64,000 nt of DNA, taken from NCBI GenBank assembly GCA_026120035.1, contig JALRME010000005.1:1116001-1180000 (forward strand), in the 5' to 3' direction. Origin of the DNA: Coleophoma eucalyptorum. Its lineage: Eukaryota > Ascomycota > Leotiomycetes > Helotiales > Dermateaceae. A program made the translations under genes and the position numbers. The notes under the pieces are model-generated. The model searched no databases, was not told the DNA's origin, and worked only from the letters and a program-made list of their open reading frames with translations. Shown here piece after piece: positions 44,731-56,415 of this stretch. Position 1 is the stretch's first letter. Each line of letters opens with the position of its first letter.

Positions 44731-46149
44731 ATGCCCGTCACTAAGTTCAGCACGCCCGAGAAATACAAGTACCAGAACGGCTTTGGATCCTACCATGAGT
44801 ACTGAATTCTCCCCCTTCTGAAGGAACTCAACTAACGCAGACCCCACAGGTCAGAAGCCGTCCTAGGCGCCCTCCCCATCGGAGCCAACTCCCCTCAGAA
44901 GCCCGCGTATGGGCTGTACGCCGAGAAGCTCTCGGGAACTGCTTTCACCTCGCCCCGACACGAGAACCAGCAATCATGGCTCTACCGCATCCTACCGGCC
45001 GCATCACACACCCCGTTCGTAGCCCGGGAGGCCGCGACATACAACACAAACCCCGAAGGCGAGAAGCTGCACCAAATTCCCAATCAGCTGCGCTGGGACC
45101 CGTTTGATTTAGACCTGGAGAGCGACTGGGTACATTCGCTGCAGCTGGTAGCTGGTGCAGGCGATCCGACCATGAAGAGCGGACTGGGAATTCTCATCTT
45201 TGCAGCAGGGAAGAGCATGAAGAAGGAAGAAGCGTTCTATAGCGCCGATGGAGACATGTTGATCGTGCTGCAGCATGGCGTGCTGGACATCCAGACCGAG
45301 CTTGGCTGGATCCTCGTGCGACCAAATGAGATCTGCGTGATTCCACGAGGTGTACGCTACCGTGTAGAACTGCCTGAAGGACCCGTTCGCGGCTATATCC
45401 TCGAGCTATACGAAGGCCATTTCAAGCTGCCCGAGCTGGGTCCCATTGGATCCAACTGCCTTGCCAATGCACGGGATTTCCAAGCCCCCGTTGCGGCGTT
45501 CGACGAGAGTCCCGAAGGCGCGGAGTATACCATTCTTTCAAAATTCAACGGCCACCTCTTCGCCGCGTCACAGACGCACACCCCCTTCGATATCGTAGCC
45601 TGGCACGGGTTGTACTATCCTTACAAGTACGACCTCGGGCGCTTCAACACCATCGGGAGCATTTCCTTTGACCACCCGGACCCCAGCATCTTCACCGTCC
45701 TCTCCGCACCCTCGCCCACCGTCGGCACCGCAGTGGCAGATTTCGTCATCTTCCCACCGCGGTGGCTGGTCGGCGAGGATACCTTCCGCCCACCGTGGTA
45801 CCACCGCAACACGATGTCGGAATTCATGGGGTTGATCCACGGAGACTACGATGCGAAGACGGGAGGCGGGTTCCGGCCTGCGGGGGCGAGTCTGCACAAT
45901 ATCATGAGCGCCCACGGCCCAGATGCGGGCACGCATGCCAAAGCAAGCAACGCGGCCTTGCAGCCGATGAAGGTGGGCGAGGGTAGTATGGCGTTTATGT
46001 TTGAGAGCTGTCTCATGGTGGGCGTGACGGAGTGGGGGTTGAAGAGGTGTCAGAAGGTGCAGGAGGATTACAATGCCGAGAGCTGGGTGCCGCTGCCGAA
46101 GCATTTTGTGATGAGTGAAGGGATGACGAAGGTTAGTAATAGAGTTTGA
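44731..46149 (+). CDS. hmgA: Homogentisate 1,2-dioxygenase
   Basis: Two exons (44731-44798, 44850-46149) give 455 residues, the family's usual length. Conserved blocks: [19 protein letters not shown] at the start, [38 protein letters not shown], and the iron-binding region [14 protein letters not shown] with the later SAHGPD. These supply the two His and one Glu ligands near residues 340, 346 and 376, matching His335, Glu341 and His371 of the human enzyme. It opens the ring of homogentisate to maleylacetoacetate in phenylalanine/tyrosine degradation, and its loss leads to pyomelanin in fungi. The fumarylacetoacetase and isomerase genes that often cluster with it are not in the flanks. This stretch is notably GC-richer than its neighbours. 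Confidence 0.98.
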
Positions 46150-46838
46150 TGGTGATTAGGCGAGGGGAGCTGGCGATATTGGAACATACGTGAATGGGAA
46201 GGGAGCAAAGGCTGGGATGGATGGGAAGAGTCTGCCGCATTATACTTCAGGTGCGGAAAAATGTGCTTGGACTTGGTGTATTTATTGTATGAAAAGAGAT
46301 ACTTATGAAAATACAATTTTGCTACACTTCAAACTGGCGTGCGCTGCGTTGGTTCATCGTTGCGTTCAGTAAGCAACAACGCCCCTTCTTCCTGACGATT
46401 TTCAACGAAGCAAGGATAACAAGTTAAGTCTGGCATACATGGTCCGAGTAGAGTTGTTAATTTTGATGCCACATGCTAGATGAGAACTACCAAAGCCTAA
46501 CCGTCATTCTCAATGGAGAGTAAGAACCCTCATCATTTAATACATGAAAAATAGATACAACATACTCCCACTGGAGTTGCGTGGTGAAGAATATATAAGG
46601 GTATCAAAAGGGATGTGTTTCCTCCCAGACCAGCAATCAGCTTGAAAAAGCGAAAACCCAGATGAGCAAAGCGAACATGCATGATCTATGTCTTGAAGTA
46701 AGATAACAAGAGCAAGTTCTTTTGGAATTCCTGTTCCTTCGCATTTCTTCGCTAGACTTTTTTTTCCATAGGAAGGAGTCGAATTTACAATGAGTCCCAA
46801 AAACGCCGAGAATGTTTTCAGATGCTTGGTGGAAACCG
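46150..46838. other. Intergenic, convergent gene ends
   Basis: 3' flanks of the homogentisate dioxygenase gene and of the copper-fist gene. No other gene. Confidence 0.6.
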
Positions 46839-48692
46839 TCAAACAGTACCACCGTTATGTATAGTGCAGCCAATACACTGTTAAGAGTCAGCATTGCATT
46901 CGTTATAGAAGCATCCAATGATGCTGGACGATTTAGAACTCGAGAAGACTCATAGGATAGGCAAAAGAATATTGTGCTTACCTCGCAGTCGTCTCCACAA
47001 GGGCATGTTTGTTCATCTCCGGGGCATGGTATACTAGGTCCACGGTGGATTGTACAGCCCAAGCACTATCAAATATTAGCAATTTCCTTGGCATGAAACG
47101 CATGACGTCCTTACCTCGCAATCGTCCCCGCATGGACAGCTCTGCGTATCACCCCCACAACCATCGGAAGTAAAAGGATAATTAACGAAGAAGAAATCTG
47201 TAGCAGACAGTGCTTGATCATCACCATTATTTGAACTGGTACTAGACGGTGTGTGGACGGCAGTTGGGGATGAAACCGTTTCCTTCTTTGCTGTCGGATT
47301 GGAATTGCCATTTGTGTATACTTCTCCATTTGAACTCGACTGTCCTTCCATGGCCATCGATGACCAAGCAGAACGTACATATTGTTGAGTAGCCTCGTTG
47401 TATGGATGAGCAGCACAGCCGATACACTGACAAGTATCTCCACAACCACAAGTATGCACGGTGTCAAGTGTTTCAGGCATCTGTGGAGCACCGTAGGACA
47501 TGCTATCAATTGGCGGAGGTTGCCAGTAGGTTTGCACACTCTGTTTCCATTCTGAAGGTTGGAGAGGACGTTGAAAAGATCCATATACAGCAGGGTAGGT
47601 AAACACGGTTGGCTGCGTGACGTATTGCGAAAACATTGGCATCCCATCCTGAGGAGAGAGAGGATGCGCAATTTGCGGACTTTCACCCATAGACCCAGGT
47701 TCTATTTTAAGGGCAACCTTGGGTTTTGAAGAGCAACATCCCCCTGCTTGCGGCTCCGCAGGCTCTGATATAGAACTTGCGGTAGAGGAAGTATGAGAAT
47801 GACTAAGCTTCGGTGCACAGCACGAGCTGCCATTCGTAGCGTTATTTGATATATGTTCTGGCTGTGGCTTTGGCCCACAACATGAACCAGCTTTGGGCGT
47901 AGCGTTGACGGCTGGGGGGTTCTTCTTTGACGAGCAGCAAGACCCAGCGCTCGGCAGTTCCATTAGACCATTGGCCTGGTATGGGGGCGGATTTAGAGGG
48001 TTTTCCATTACTTTGTCGAGACTTGTGAAGCTGTACGATCCATTTACCAACTCATGTGCTCTGCCATTCGCAATGGCCTGACCTCCAATTAAATGCATTG
48101 GCGCAGGTTGCATCGTTACGTAGCCATATCCAGGTTGAACCTGAGCAAATTGCGGCGCGGGAAAGCCATAGGTTGGAGGTGACACAGACCCGTATCCATT
48201 TTGCATTGGTGGCGGAATATTAGGCGGTAGCTGTTGCTCGTAGGGGAGTATATTAACACTGCTCATATCCATCCTAGCAAAATTTGCCGGGTCGTATGAG
48301 GGTTTTCTGCTAACGGGTCTCGATGACGGCTTTTGTACTCGAAACGTGACCTTGGTGGGCGAAGGTGCATCGACCAGAGATGAATTCGAATTTGGTTGAC
48401 CAGCTGATGGGACTGGTGCCGATCCTTCGTTGCCGCAACCACACTGTTGCTTCCTTGGAATCGCAGCAGTCACACTGCCACAAGCACACTGTTGGTTGGC
48501 AGGATGGGGACAAGCGCTCAATGGCCGCCCGGGCTTCCTCACCGGTACCATTAGTCTTTCGTTGTGGTGAGTACATTTGGTTGACCGATGGCCTCGAATA
48601 CATGGTTCACTGGAGTCATTGTCAGCATTGAGTGACTTGTAAAGCTTTATTCACCGTTCGCAGGTAATAGCAATGGGCTGATTGAAGATCAT
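46839..48692 (-). CDS. Copper-fist transcription factor with three C-terminal Cys-rich repeats
   Basis: Four exons on the minus strand (48692-48655, 48609-47115, 47065-46982, 46877-46839) give about 551 residues. The copper-fist domain (residues 1-50) reads PCIRGHRSTKCTHHNERL then VRKPGRPLSACPH, the Cys/His cluster and GRP minor-groove hook of the Ace1/Mac1/Cuf1/GRISEA family. The middle is Pro/Ser-rich with paired cysteines (GSCCSSK, GSCCGPK, GGCCSSK). The C-terminus has three copies of a CxCxxxCxCxxC motif (CGCGDTCQCIGC, CPCGDDCECLGC, CPCGDDCECIGC), the last two completed by the small exons 3 and 4. It should sense copper and switch metal-homeostasis genes in the nucleus. This splice model places the first two cysteines four residues apart rather than two, so exon 1 deserves checking. 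Confidence 0.93.
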
Positions 48693-51360
48693 GGCAATGG
48701 TTTGAGGGTTTCCACCAAGAACCTGCTCCACACGCCAGTAGAATCATATTGGCTTCAATGAATAATTCCAGAGATCTTAGAGCCCATATAGCGAGGCCAC
48801 TAAAGCACTCGCATGCCTTGATATTCCACAGCAATACCCAGTGCCCTATGCGCCTGGTATTCGTGTTTGGAGAGGGCCGTAATATAGTCGGAGCCTCAAA
48901 GCGCAAGGCCTAGGTTCACCACCATCAAGAGCAATCGTCGCCAAGAAAGTGCAATGGGGAAGCACATACCAGGCCACCTTCTGTCCGTTGATCGTAGGCA
49001 TTATGGGAGATTACCGCGACAGGCACAAACAATGTTCAGCAGGCCGGACGGATGCAGAGAGGAATTGTCCCTCTCGGGGTGAGTCGTCAAAATAGCCTCA
49101 CACCGCCCTCTTGCTGGACGTCGAGGGTGGAGTTCACAGGATGCGCACGCAGTCGATTGGAACCAACAAATGGCAGTGTCAGATCGAGACTGAGTTCGGG
49201 GTCGGGATCGAGGTGTCCAGGCTTGGGACTTAGGTTCAGGGTATTGTTTGGGTCGACGATCTGTCTAGGGAAGGGTGTGTTCAGAGCTGGTGGAGTGCTT
49301 TCCGGCGCGCAACATGAGCCACTGGGGGAAAATGTTTCTGGTAGGCAAGAACTGAAGATCGGGAGGAAGGAAGGACTGCGGTGGTATGAGCTGATTATCT
49401 GAGCAGTTAGCGAAAAGGTCTTGGGTCCGTCAGACACGAGTAGGCGCTGCTGTGCTTTGGTGTTGGGCAGCGGGCAGGAAGAATGTGAGGTAGCAGGAGC
49501 AGGTCATAGGTCATACTCGAGTAGGTACCTCCGGCAACAAGGCATTACATGACTGGACTGAGTTCACAAGGTATTTCAGTCGAGGGTCCCCCACTAGCTG
49601 GAGGTGGGAGGGCGGAGTATGGGAGTGGTGTTGATAGGAAGAGGGGCCGGAAGAAGCATCTGTTTCAAGCTCTTGTCGTCAAGTCAAGCGGGACATGGGA
49701 TCAGGATCAAGCCGACCGACATGGTATGGTAAGGTAGGCAAAGTAGGGCAAAGCAAAGCAAAAGCGTATTGTCGCTGAAGGACGATGAGAGGTGAGCATC
49801 GACAACCGTCGCGCATCAACACTCACACATGTGCCCTAGGTCTGCTAGTGGCCCCCCGAGCGTTGACCTTCGTGCAGTGCGCAAGTTTTGATAGGCTGCG
49901 CTTGCAGCTGTCCAGGGATCATGCCGATAGCGACGGGCATCGTCAGGAAGCACCATGATGTGCAGAGAGTCAGCATACGGCTGCACCTTGGGACACTTGG
50001 GACCGACACACGGCTGAGGCGCATCGCGGTGAAGGCTGAGAACCATCCTACCCTCTTGCCCTCCTGCCCTCTCGCCATCCGCGTCCGCCATTCGATTTCT
50101 ACCTTTCAAGACCAAACAATGCTGGGAAAGACCAGCCCACGCATCTACGGTGGTCGTGCTTCGTCTCCGTTAGGCCAGATGCGCATGCAGGGTCCTCTGC
50201 TTCGTGCCGAGTCCGGAACTTTTCAGGCACGGGACGGGCACCAACTCCCGTGCTGTGTGGTGTGGTGCTGTAGCATCACTCATCTTATCTAATCGGTGCG
50301 ATTGGTGATCCGCTGGGTGTGTGTGGAGGAGAGAGGAGGGGCAGCGAGGGTGACGAGGGAAGAGACGACGATGCCGATCGAGTGCGTTGTCGAGACGAAG
50401 AAGCAATGATGAGATAGGTCTGTCGCATTCCCTCTGCCTTGTTCTCGGCTGCCCAACCAGCCCAGATCAGATCACAAGCTCCAGGGCGCTGGACTTACCA
50501 AGCGTCTTCAAACACGGTCCCGGCGACTTGGAACACTTAGCTGAAGTCATCTCGAGGCGAGAGCTAAATGCTGTCGTCCACTCTGGTCCCTCGTCTGTCA
50601 AAGTACAGAAAGGCAGGACAACTTCAGGAACTCTATCTACCGCCTTACTCCAGACTGGCTTTGCGATTTGTCTGGATAGCACTGCCAGGCTGTCGAAGTT
50701 GGCCGTGGGTTCTATTATCATAAACTGTTTCAGGCCCGGACGAACTGCTTCGCGAGGACAGACCTATACCGATGACTAAGCGACCACACTTGCACTCGGA
50801 CCTCCTCTCAGGATTTTTACCTTGTCACTCAAGCGTTCGCATCGACAACTCCCCCAGATACAAATCCGCGAAGAGGCTTGTTCTTTCACCCTGCCGGCGA
50901 CGGAGTCCTTGCTACCAGGCGTTTCTACTTGTTTCTCACCACAAACCAGTGCCAACACCGCATTATCACAGCATCCCAAGAGCGGAAGCAGCGTTCGGTA
51001 AGGCAGGTTTTCTTTTTTCTCATGCTTTGGTGTGTTCCATCTTTTTAAGGTTGTTTCGTGTTTCGCCATATACCTGGTGCCTGTCCACGAGATTTATCAA
51101 ATCATGATAGGCAAGGCACGTGGTTGGTTGGGCACAAAAGCAAAAGCCAAACCCAGCGACCCATAGTATCGGAAAATTCAGGTATGCGCGCCATCGTCTC
51201 ATCTCTCTCATCACATCACATCTCCTGGTTTCAAGGTCCGAGATACTGCGTCGTGCTACCACGTTCCTGAATTCTGACAGCCTTCTAGGACCCCTCTAGA
51301 ACCATCCATCAATTCACGTGATTATCAGGATTCATTCTTCCTATCATTACCACAATTACC
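48693..51360. other. Long divergent upstream region (2.7 kb)
   Basis: Lies between the start codons of the copper-fist gene and EFM7. No supported gene; many short overlapping frames on both strands and GA/CT-rich stretches. It probably contains long leaders and promoters. Confidence 0.5.
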
Positions 51361-52155
51361 ATGGCAGATTCCGACCATGACTCTGATGTGGGTGAGATGG
51401 GTATGTTTGCGGACCCAGAAGACTTCTATCCGCCCTCACCAAAACCGACAACAGAGACTCACACACTACTTTCCGGGCAAACTCTCTCGCTGCATCTAGT
51501 CGGACACAATCCATTATGGGGCCACCACCTCTGGAATGCCGGACGCGTGATCGCTAATTATCTAGAAGAGAATGCTGCGCTCGTTCAAGGGAAGACTGTG
51601 CTAGAATTGGGTGCCGGAGCTGGCCTACCAAGTATGGTATGTCGAATACTAGGCGCACAAAAAGTTGTGGTTACCGATTACCCAGACCCAGATTTGGTAT
51701 CAAATCTCTGGAAGAACATCGACGAAGTGGAAAAGTTATGTCCCGGCCAAGAAGAGAAGGACAAACCCATCATTGCCGAAGGTTACTGTTGGGGAGCGGA
51801 CGTCGCACCTCTCCTTGCGCCACTGCATCCAGAAACCTCCACTGGCACGGAGGGCTTCGACGTCCTGATCCTCGCTGATCTGTTGTTCAATCACTCTGAA
51901 CATGCCAAACTTGTCAGCTCGGTCCAAAAGACACTCGCCAAGAAACCCGAGTCAAAGGCCCTAATCTTCTTCACGCCGTACCGACCTTGGTTGTATGAGA
52001 AGGATATGGCATTTTTTGACCTGATCAGAGAGGCTGGGTTTACAGTTGAGAAAAAGCTAGAGCATATGATGGAGAAGGTCATGTTCGAGAAGGATCCTGG
52101 TGATGAGGAGTTGAGGAGGACGGTATTTGGGTATGAGGTAAAATGGGCTTTGTGA
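51361..52155 (+). CDS. EFM7: Protein N-terminal/lysine methyltransferase EFM7 (eEF1A)
   Basis: Single exon, 264 residues. Seven-beta-strand SAM methyltransferase: motif I VLELGAGAGLPS near residue 80, the acidic VVTDYPDPDL after strand 2, DVLILADLLFNHSEH, and FFTPYRPWLYEKDMAFFDL. The N-terminal phrase HNPLWGHHLWNAGRVIANYL is characteristic of the EFM7/Nnt1 group. In yeast this enzyme methylates the N-terminal glycine and nearby lysine of translation elongation factor eEF1A. Cytosolic. The acidic N-terminus (DSDHDSDVGEMGMFADPEDF) is also typical. Confidence 0.93.
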   Translation: MADSDHDSDVGEMGMFADPEDFYPPSPKPTTETHTLLSGQTLSLHLVGHNPLWGHHLWNAGRVIANYLEENAALVQGKTVLELGAGAGLPSMVCRILGAQKVVVTDYPDPDLVSNLWKNIDEVEKLCPGQEEKDKPIIAEGYCWGADVAPLLAPLHPETSTGTEGFDVLILADLLFNHSEHAKLVSSVQKTLAKKPESKALIFFTPYRPWLYEKDMAFFDLIREAGFTVEKKLEHMMEKVMFEKDPGDEELRRTVFGYEVKWAL

Positions 52156-53241
52156 ACTCGCACTCATGATTCGAGCTTTGCCACAATTTCAGCCAGACCT
52201 GCGAGATCCCAAACCCCTGTCTTGGAGAAAACAGATGTGTTGTTTGTGAGGGATCTCCAGGCTACGGATCATTCATGATCTGCACAAATCAAACCAGACC
52301 AAGATGAATCAGATGAGATCAGATCAGATCAGATCAGTCTGAAATGTGCCGCCATTTAGCAAGGAATGGCAACAATAAAAAGCGATTCCAAAAAGAAGAA
52401 CACAGTTGTAACTCCGCATCTATTATAAGATATACCCGAAGAACCGCACCATAAATCTCACCTGCACGAGAATCTTTCAGTTCCTGTGAATAGCAAGCCT
52501 AATCCCTTCATCTGCACACACGAACTACATTAGCCAGTACTATACCTTACCTCACCTCAAACCGCACACACCCCAACCCGGTGAAGCCGAGGACCCCCGA
52601 CCCCGACCACGCTCCCCGAAACCCAAATCCACTCTCTCCTCCGATCCATCTACCACAAACGCATCGTCCTCAAAAGCCAAACAAAAGTATAAAAAGAAAC
52701 AAAATCCAAAAATTCCGGCGGAGACGTTAGGAGGGCGACCCGTTTGTTGCATGTCGCATAGCCGACGTGACGACGAATTCGGCACTAGCGTGCTGGTCCC
52801 GGGGGTTTTTCAGCGCAAGGGGATGGATGGATGGGATGATTCTTGAGGACATCTGCCGTTTCGGGGTCTGCCCCTGGTTGGAAACGAGGGTGAGGGCGTA
52901 AGACGGGATCCACGGGGGTTAGGATTACGTTCCCAGATGATGTGAAGAACGGTAACGGCTTCGGAGTAAAATACGAAGAAAATGAATCTGTGGATTTGTA
53001 TACAATTCTTAGATTATTAAGCTTTGATTAGAGATTATGGGAAAACAACTGGACAAATGTATGAAGGAAATGAAGCAGGGTATAAGACGCCAGCCAAATG
53101 ACAAAGATTACCCAACCAAACCAGATCAGACCAGACCAAAAGCCAAAGCAATGCAAAGAAGTGTTCAAAAGAAGAAAATAGAAAACCATTCCCCATATGA
53201 GGATGGAATGAAATGAACCAAATAAATGTTGCAAAGCCACC
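52156..53241. other. Intergenic, convergent gene ends, with microsatellite
   Basis: 3' flanks of EFM7 and of the bZIP-forkhead gene. It contains the AGATC repeat at 52316-52338. No supported gene. Confidence 0.6.
52316..52338. repeat. Microsatellite (AGATC)n
   Basis: About four and a half copies of the pentamer AGATC. Confidence 0.9.
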
Positions 53242-55356
53242 TTAAGATGAGGCTGGCTTCTTCATCTTGCCAACACGATGCCAGCTAGATCTAGCTTTGA
53301 TATAGATAGGTCTCCCGATGAATTCCTCGTCTTCACCTTCCTGTATACCCCAATAACTACCCTTCCCTGGATCCTCTCCGGGCCTCCATTGCCGGATGAA
53401 TTTCTTGTTGGTGCTAAGTGTACTCCGGATCGCGTTCTTCCAATCCTTTCTCAGCGGCGCATCGACGCTGTAGAAGGAATAGGTATCCGAGATCCATTTG
53501 TAGATCTCTGCAAGTCGAAGTTGGCGATCGGGTGATTCCACGATGGCCATGCCAATCAGTTGCGTGTAGCTGTGGCCGGGTTTGCTTCCATCGTCATGCT
53601 TGATCTCCTCAAATTCCTCTTCGGCTTCTTTGTCCTTCTTCTCCCTGTTGCGTACCTTCCAGCCCTTTTTGGGGGCGGCTGTGAGTGGCGAGTCTGTGGT
53701 GCGTCTCGACGAGCTACGTTTGCGAACTCCGACAGACCTAGAAGGATCACTACCTTCGGCATCACCACTGTCGTCTGGCTCACGGGATTCGTTTCTGTGG
53801 GGTTCCGAAGCAACGGAGGCTCTAGATGCTACTACTATCTCATCCCCAGTTACAGCACTATCGGAAGTGTCGCGTCTAGCATGGTCCGGCCTAGTACCAA
53901 AAAGCTGACTTGAAGGAGAAGGAGACGAAGATGTTTTCCCTGGAAGCGCCAATTCTAGACTCTTTGGTAATGCAGAAGCTGGATCGATTAACGGGACAGG
54001 CGGTATCTCAAGCTGGACATTTTCTGCATCCTCGGCTCGGTCTGTCTGCCCACCAGCGCTGTTATGGCTCTGCAGCTCTAATTTAAGTGACTTGATTTCT
54101 GCCTTCTTCGCCTCAACTGTAGACTCCAAGGTAGATATCGTATCATCTTTTCCTTTGACAGTAACGTCAAGTGAGCTAATCAACGCGTCCAATGTTTTCA
54201 TTAGACCTTCACGTGTAGCAGAATGTGCCTCTGCAGCTTTTAGGGCCTCGGTCTTGAGATCTGCAAGCTTTTGAAGATCCTGAATATGCTGCTCTTTTTG
54301 TGCTAGCTCTCCGTCTTTCTGGTGTAAGAGATTAACAAGCGTTACCGCATGCTGATCTCGTGCTGCAACAACTGACTTCGTATTTTCATGATGCGACTGC
54401 TGGATTTCATCCACGCGTCGCTCATGGTCTTCCAGTATCTGGTCCACTTTAGCATTGTGCTCCTGAATCAGACGTTGTTTCTCGAGCTTCCAAGTGCTTT
54501 CATCAGCTGGACTGATGGTTGTTGACTCAATCTCGTCTTGTTTGCTTCGGCTTTCTACCTCTTTCTCCTGTTGTTCTAGAGCTTTCGACCGCTTGCGCAA
54601 TTCCTCCCACCCTCTAGCAAGATCATCTCGGCTACTAATGCTCTGCTCTGCCACTATAGGATCATGTTTAGGAGGTTCGCTCTCTTCCACTACCTGGAAG
54701 AACTCTCGATCACCTTGACCAAGGGCGACACGAGCTTCGATCTCAGCCAAGCGCATTTCGAGATCCTGGTTTTTCCTCTCTACATCTTCCTTCTCAGCTT
54801 TTAAAGCCTCGAATTCCTTTCTCTTACGCTCCCGGGACTTCTCCGCTGCCAGGCGGTTACTAAGTAATCGTTCTAACCGCCTCTGTTCCTTCTCGTCCTC
54901 CGTCTTCGCGCGCTTTCTACGATGTGGACTGGTGGGTTCCCCTGTACTTTCTTCTCCTGTCGCCGATCTTCGTGGTTGGTTTATGTCAGGCGAACCATAA
55001 GCTGGGGACTTTCGTTTATAAGGTTTACTCCTGACCCCAGTGCCGAGGAGCTCTCTTTCTCCACCGTCGGGGTCATCTCGCTCTCGTGAGCTATCGTGGC
55101 TGGTCGAGCGCGAGTTTTTCCTGGTTCCTCCTATCTGGAAGTGATTCTCAGCACCTAGCAGTCCAACAGACGAGGTATTTGTGTTATTGGTCTCCCCCAC
55201 CTCAGCTGATCCTGATCCATTTGCTGGTGATTCGCAAACCTCGAAGTATTCTCGTGTAGAGTCGGTATCTACTGTCTGCCGTATCGTAGGCAAACTCGTA
55301 CGGCCATCTTTGTTGACGTTTGCGCCTAAGACAGAAGCATTTAAGGGTTTAAACAT
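53242..55356 (-). CDS. bZIP-forkhead fusion transcription factor (HacA-like bZIP)
   Basis: Single uninterrupted frame of 704 residues. Residues 148-181 form a basic region, KRAKTEDEKEQRR then NRLAAEKSRERKR, very close to the HacA/Hac1 bZIP. A leucine zipper follows with an exact heptad at L185, V192, L199 and I206. A long charged coiled coil covers about 245-430, then a Ser/Pro-rich disordered part. Residues about 592-672 form a forkhead (winged-helix) domain: KPGHSYTQLIGMAI, LAEIYKWISDTYSFY, recognition helix DWKNAIRSTLSTNKKFIR and the wing DPGKGSYWGI. The usual recognition-helix NSIRHNLS is changed to NAIRSTLS, so the key His is Ser. The protein would be nuclear with two DNA-binding modules. 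No splice sites are needed between the domains, so this is not a joining artefact. Confidence 0.93.
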   Translation of the reverse strand: MFKPLNASVLGANVNKDGRTSLPTIRQTVDTDSTREYFEVCESPANGSGSAEVGETNNTNTSSVGLLGAENHFQIGGTRKNSRSTSHDSSRERDDPDGGERELLGTGVRSKPYKRKSPAYGSPDINQPRRSATGEESTGEPTSPHRRKRAKTEDEKEQRRLERLLSNRLAAEKSRERKRKEFEALKAEKEDVERKNQDLEMRLAEIEARVALGQGDREFFQVVEESEPPKHDPIVAEQSISSRDDLARGWEELRKRSKALEQQEKEVESRSKQDEIESTTISPADESTWKLEKQRLIQEHNAKVDQILEDHERRVDEIQQSHHENTKSVVAARDQHAVTLVNLLHQKDGELAQKEQHIQDLQKLADLKTEALKAAEAHSATREGLMKTLDALISSLDVTVKGKDDTISTLESTVEAKKAEIKSLKLELQSHNSAGGQTDRAEDAENVQLEIPPVPLIDPASALPKSLELALPGKTSSSPSPSSQLFGTRPDHARRDTSDSAVTGDEIVVASRASVASEPHRNESREPDDSGDAEGSDPSRSVGVRKRSSSRRTTDSPLTAAPKKGWKVRNREKKDKEAEEEFEEIKHDDGSKPGHSYTQLIGMAIVESPDRQLRLAEIYKWISDTYSFYSVDAPLRKDWKNAIRSTLSTNKKFIRQWRPGEDPGKGSYWGIQEGEDEEFIGRPIYIKARSSWHRVGKMKKPASS

Positions 55357-56415
55357 GGTGAAATCAAATCTCGGACTGGCGCAAATGTTCCCACGGCTCG
55401 TAAAGCTTGCACATTGCGGTGCTCTCTCATCGCATTAAGTAACTCAAGTCCTGCAGCTTGGGAGACTCAGCAAAGGTCAAATCTTGAGTTGGTGAAAGTG
55501 GATCGTTCGTTACCTGCAGACAATAAAGCTCGTCCTCCCCCCGTATTATCAAGAAAAGCCCCGAGCTTCGGTTCCACAAAGATACAAATATTATAGATCA
55601 GAGATCGGCGACCCAAACCAGCCTTTGCAGATCGATGCGCCGATGCTCTGTGATGAACGCGACAAACCTGCCTGTTGTGTCTACGCCTCTAAACGCGTCA
55701 AAAATGTGCCACGTCAGAATAACCGTTGCGGGAGATGCGAGATTATAGATCACGTGGGTTATTACACTTGTCATGTACCTGCACGCCAGGGGCAACGTCT
55801 AAGTTATGTATCGCAGGTTCTCACCTGCAAGCTGCAGCCTTGGGCTATTCGGGTCTCTTCTGTAGGAAAGTCTCTTTGCATATTTTCAACATACTAAAAC
55901 CCTGCCTGCACATTGAGTAGCCTCGCGACTACACCAACGAAGGGTTTCTTCATCAGTGTCCAAATCGTCTCCTAGGTTGCTGGCTCTTGTCTCAGCATGA
56001 CGCATCTACAACAATCAAACGGTTACGACGACGAAATGGCTCATTAGATCGGCATCATTCCATCACACAAGGTTAAGAAGTTCCAAACGGGTAGGAAAGC
56101 CTGGAATCAGACCATTTGCCGATGTTTAAAGGAAGGAACGGGAAGCGAAGGCGGATTCGGGATCTCAGCCAATGAGACAACGAATAAAAGGGCTGACCAG
56201 ATGACTGTGAAAATCGCCCCCTTTGGAACCAATAACTCCTCCGCATTGACAAGCAACTCCAAGGGCCTTATTGATATAAATATTGAAGCTCCTTCCTAAA
56301 TTTTTGAATTTCTATTCTTCATCCAACGACTTATCTTCTCAATCTTCACTTGTTAAATCCCCCAATTCAAAACTTCATAAATCTACCAACTTACACCATC
56401 AATCAACCATACAAA
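55357..56415. other. Divergent promoter region
   Basis: Lies between the bZIP-forkhead gene (minus) and the metallothionein-like gene (plus). TATA-like GATATAAATATTG is near 56274, about 140 bp before the plus-strand ATG. No gene recognised. Confidence 0.55.

Noticed and set aside
49052..49437. Open frames on both strands, 116 codons each
   Set aside because: Mirror-image frames in GC-rich upstream DNA without domain features.
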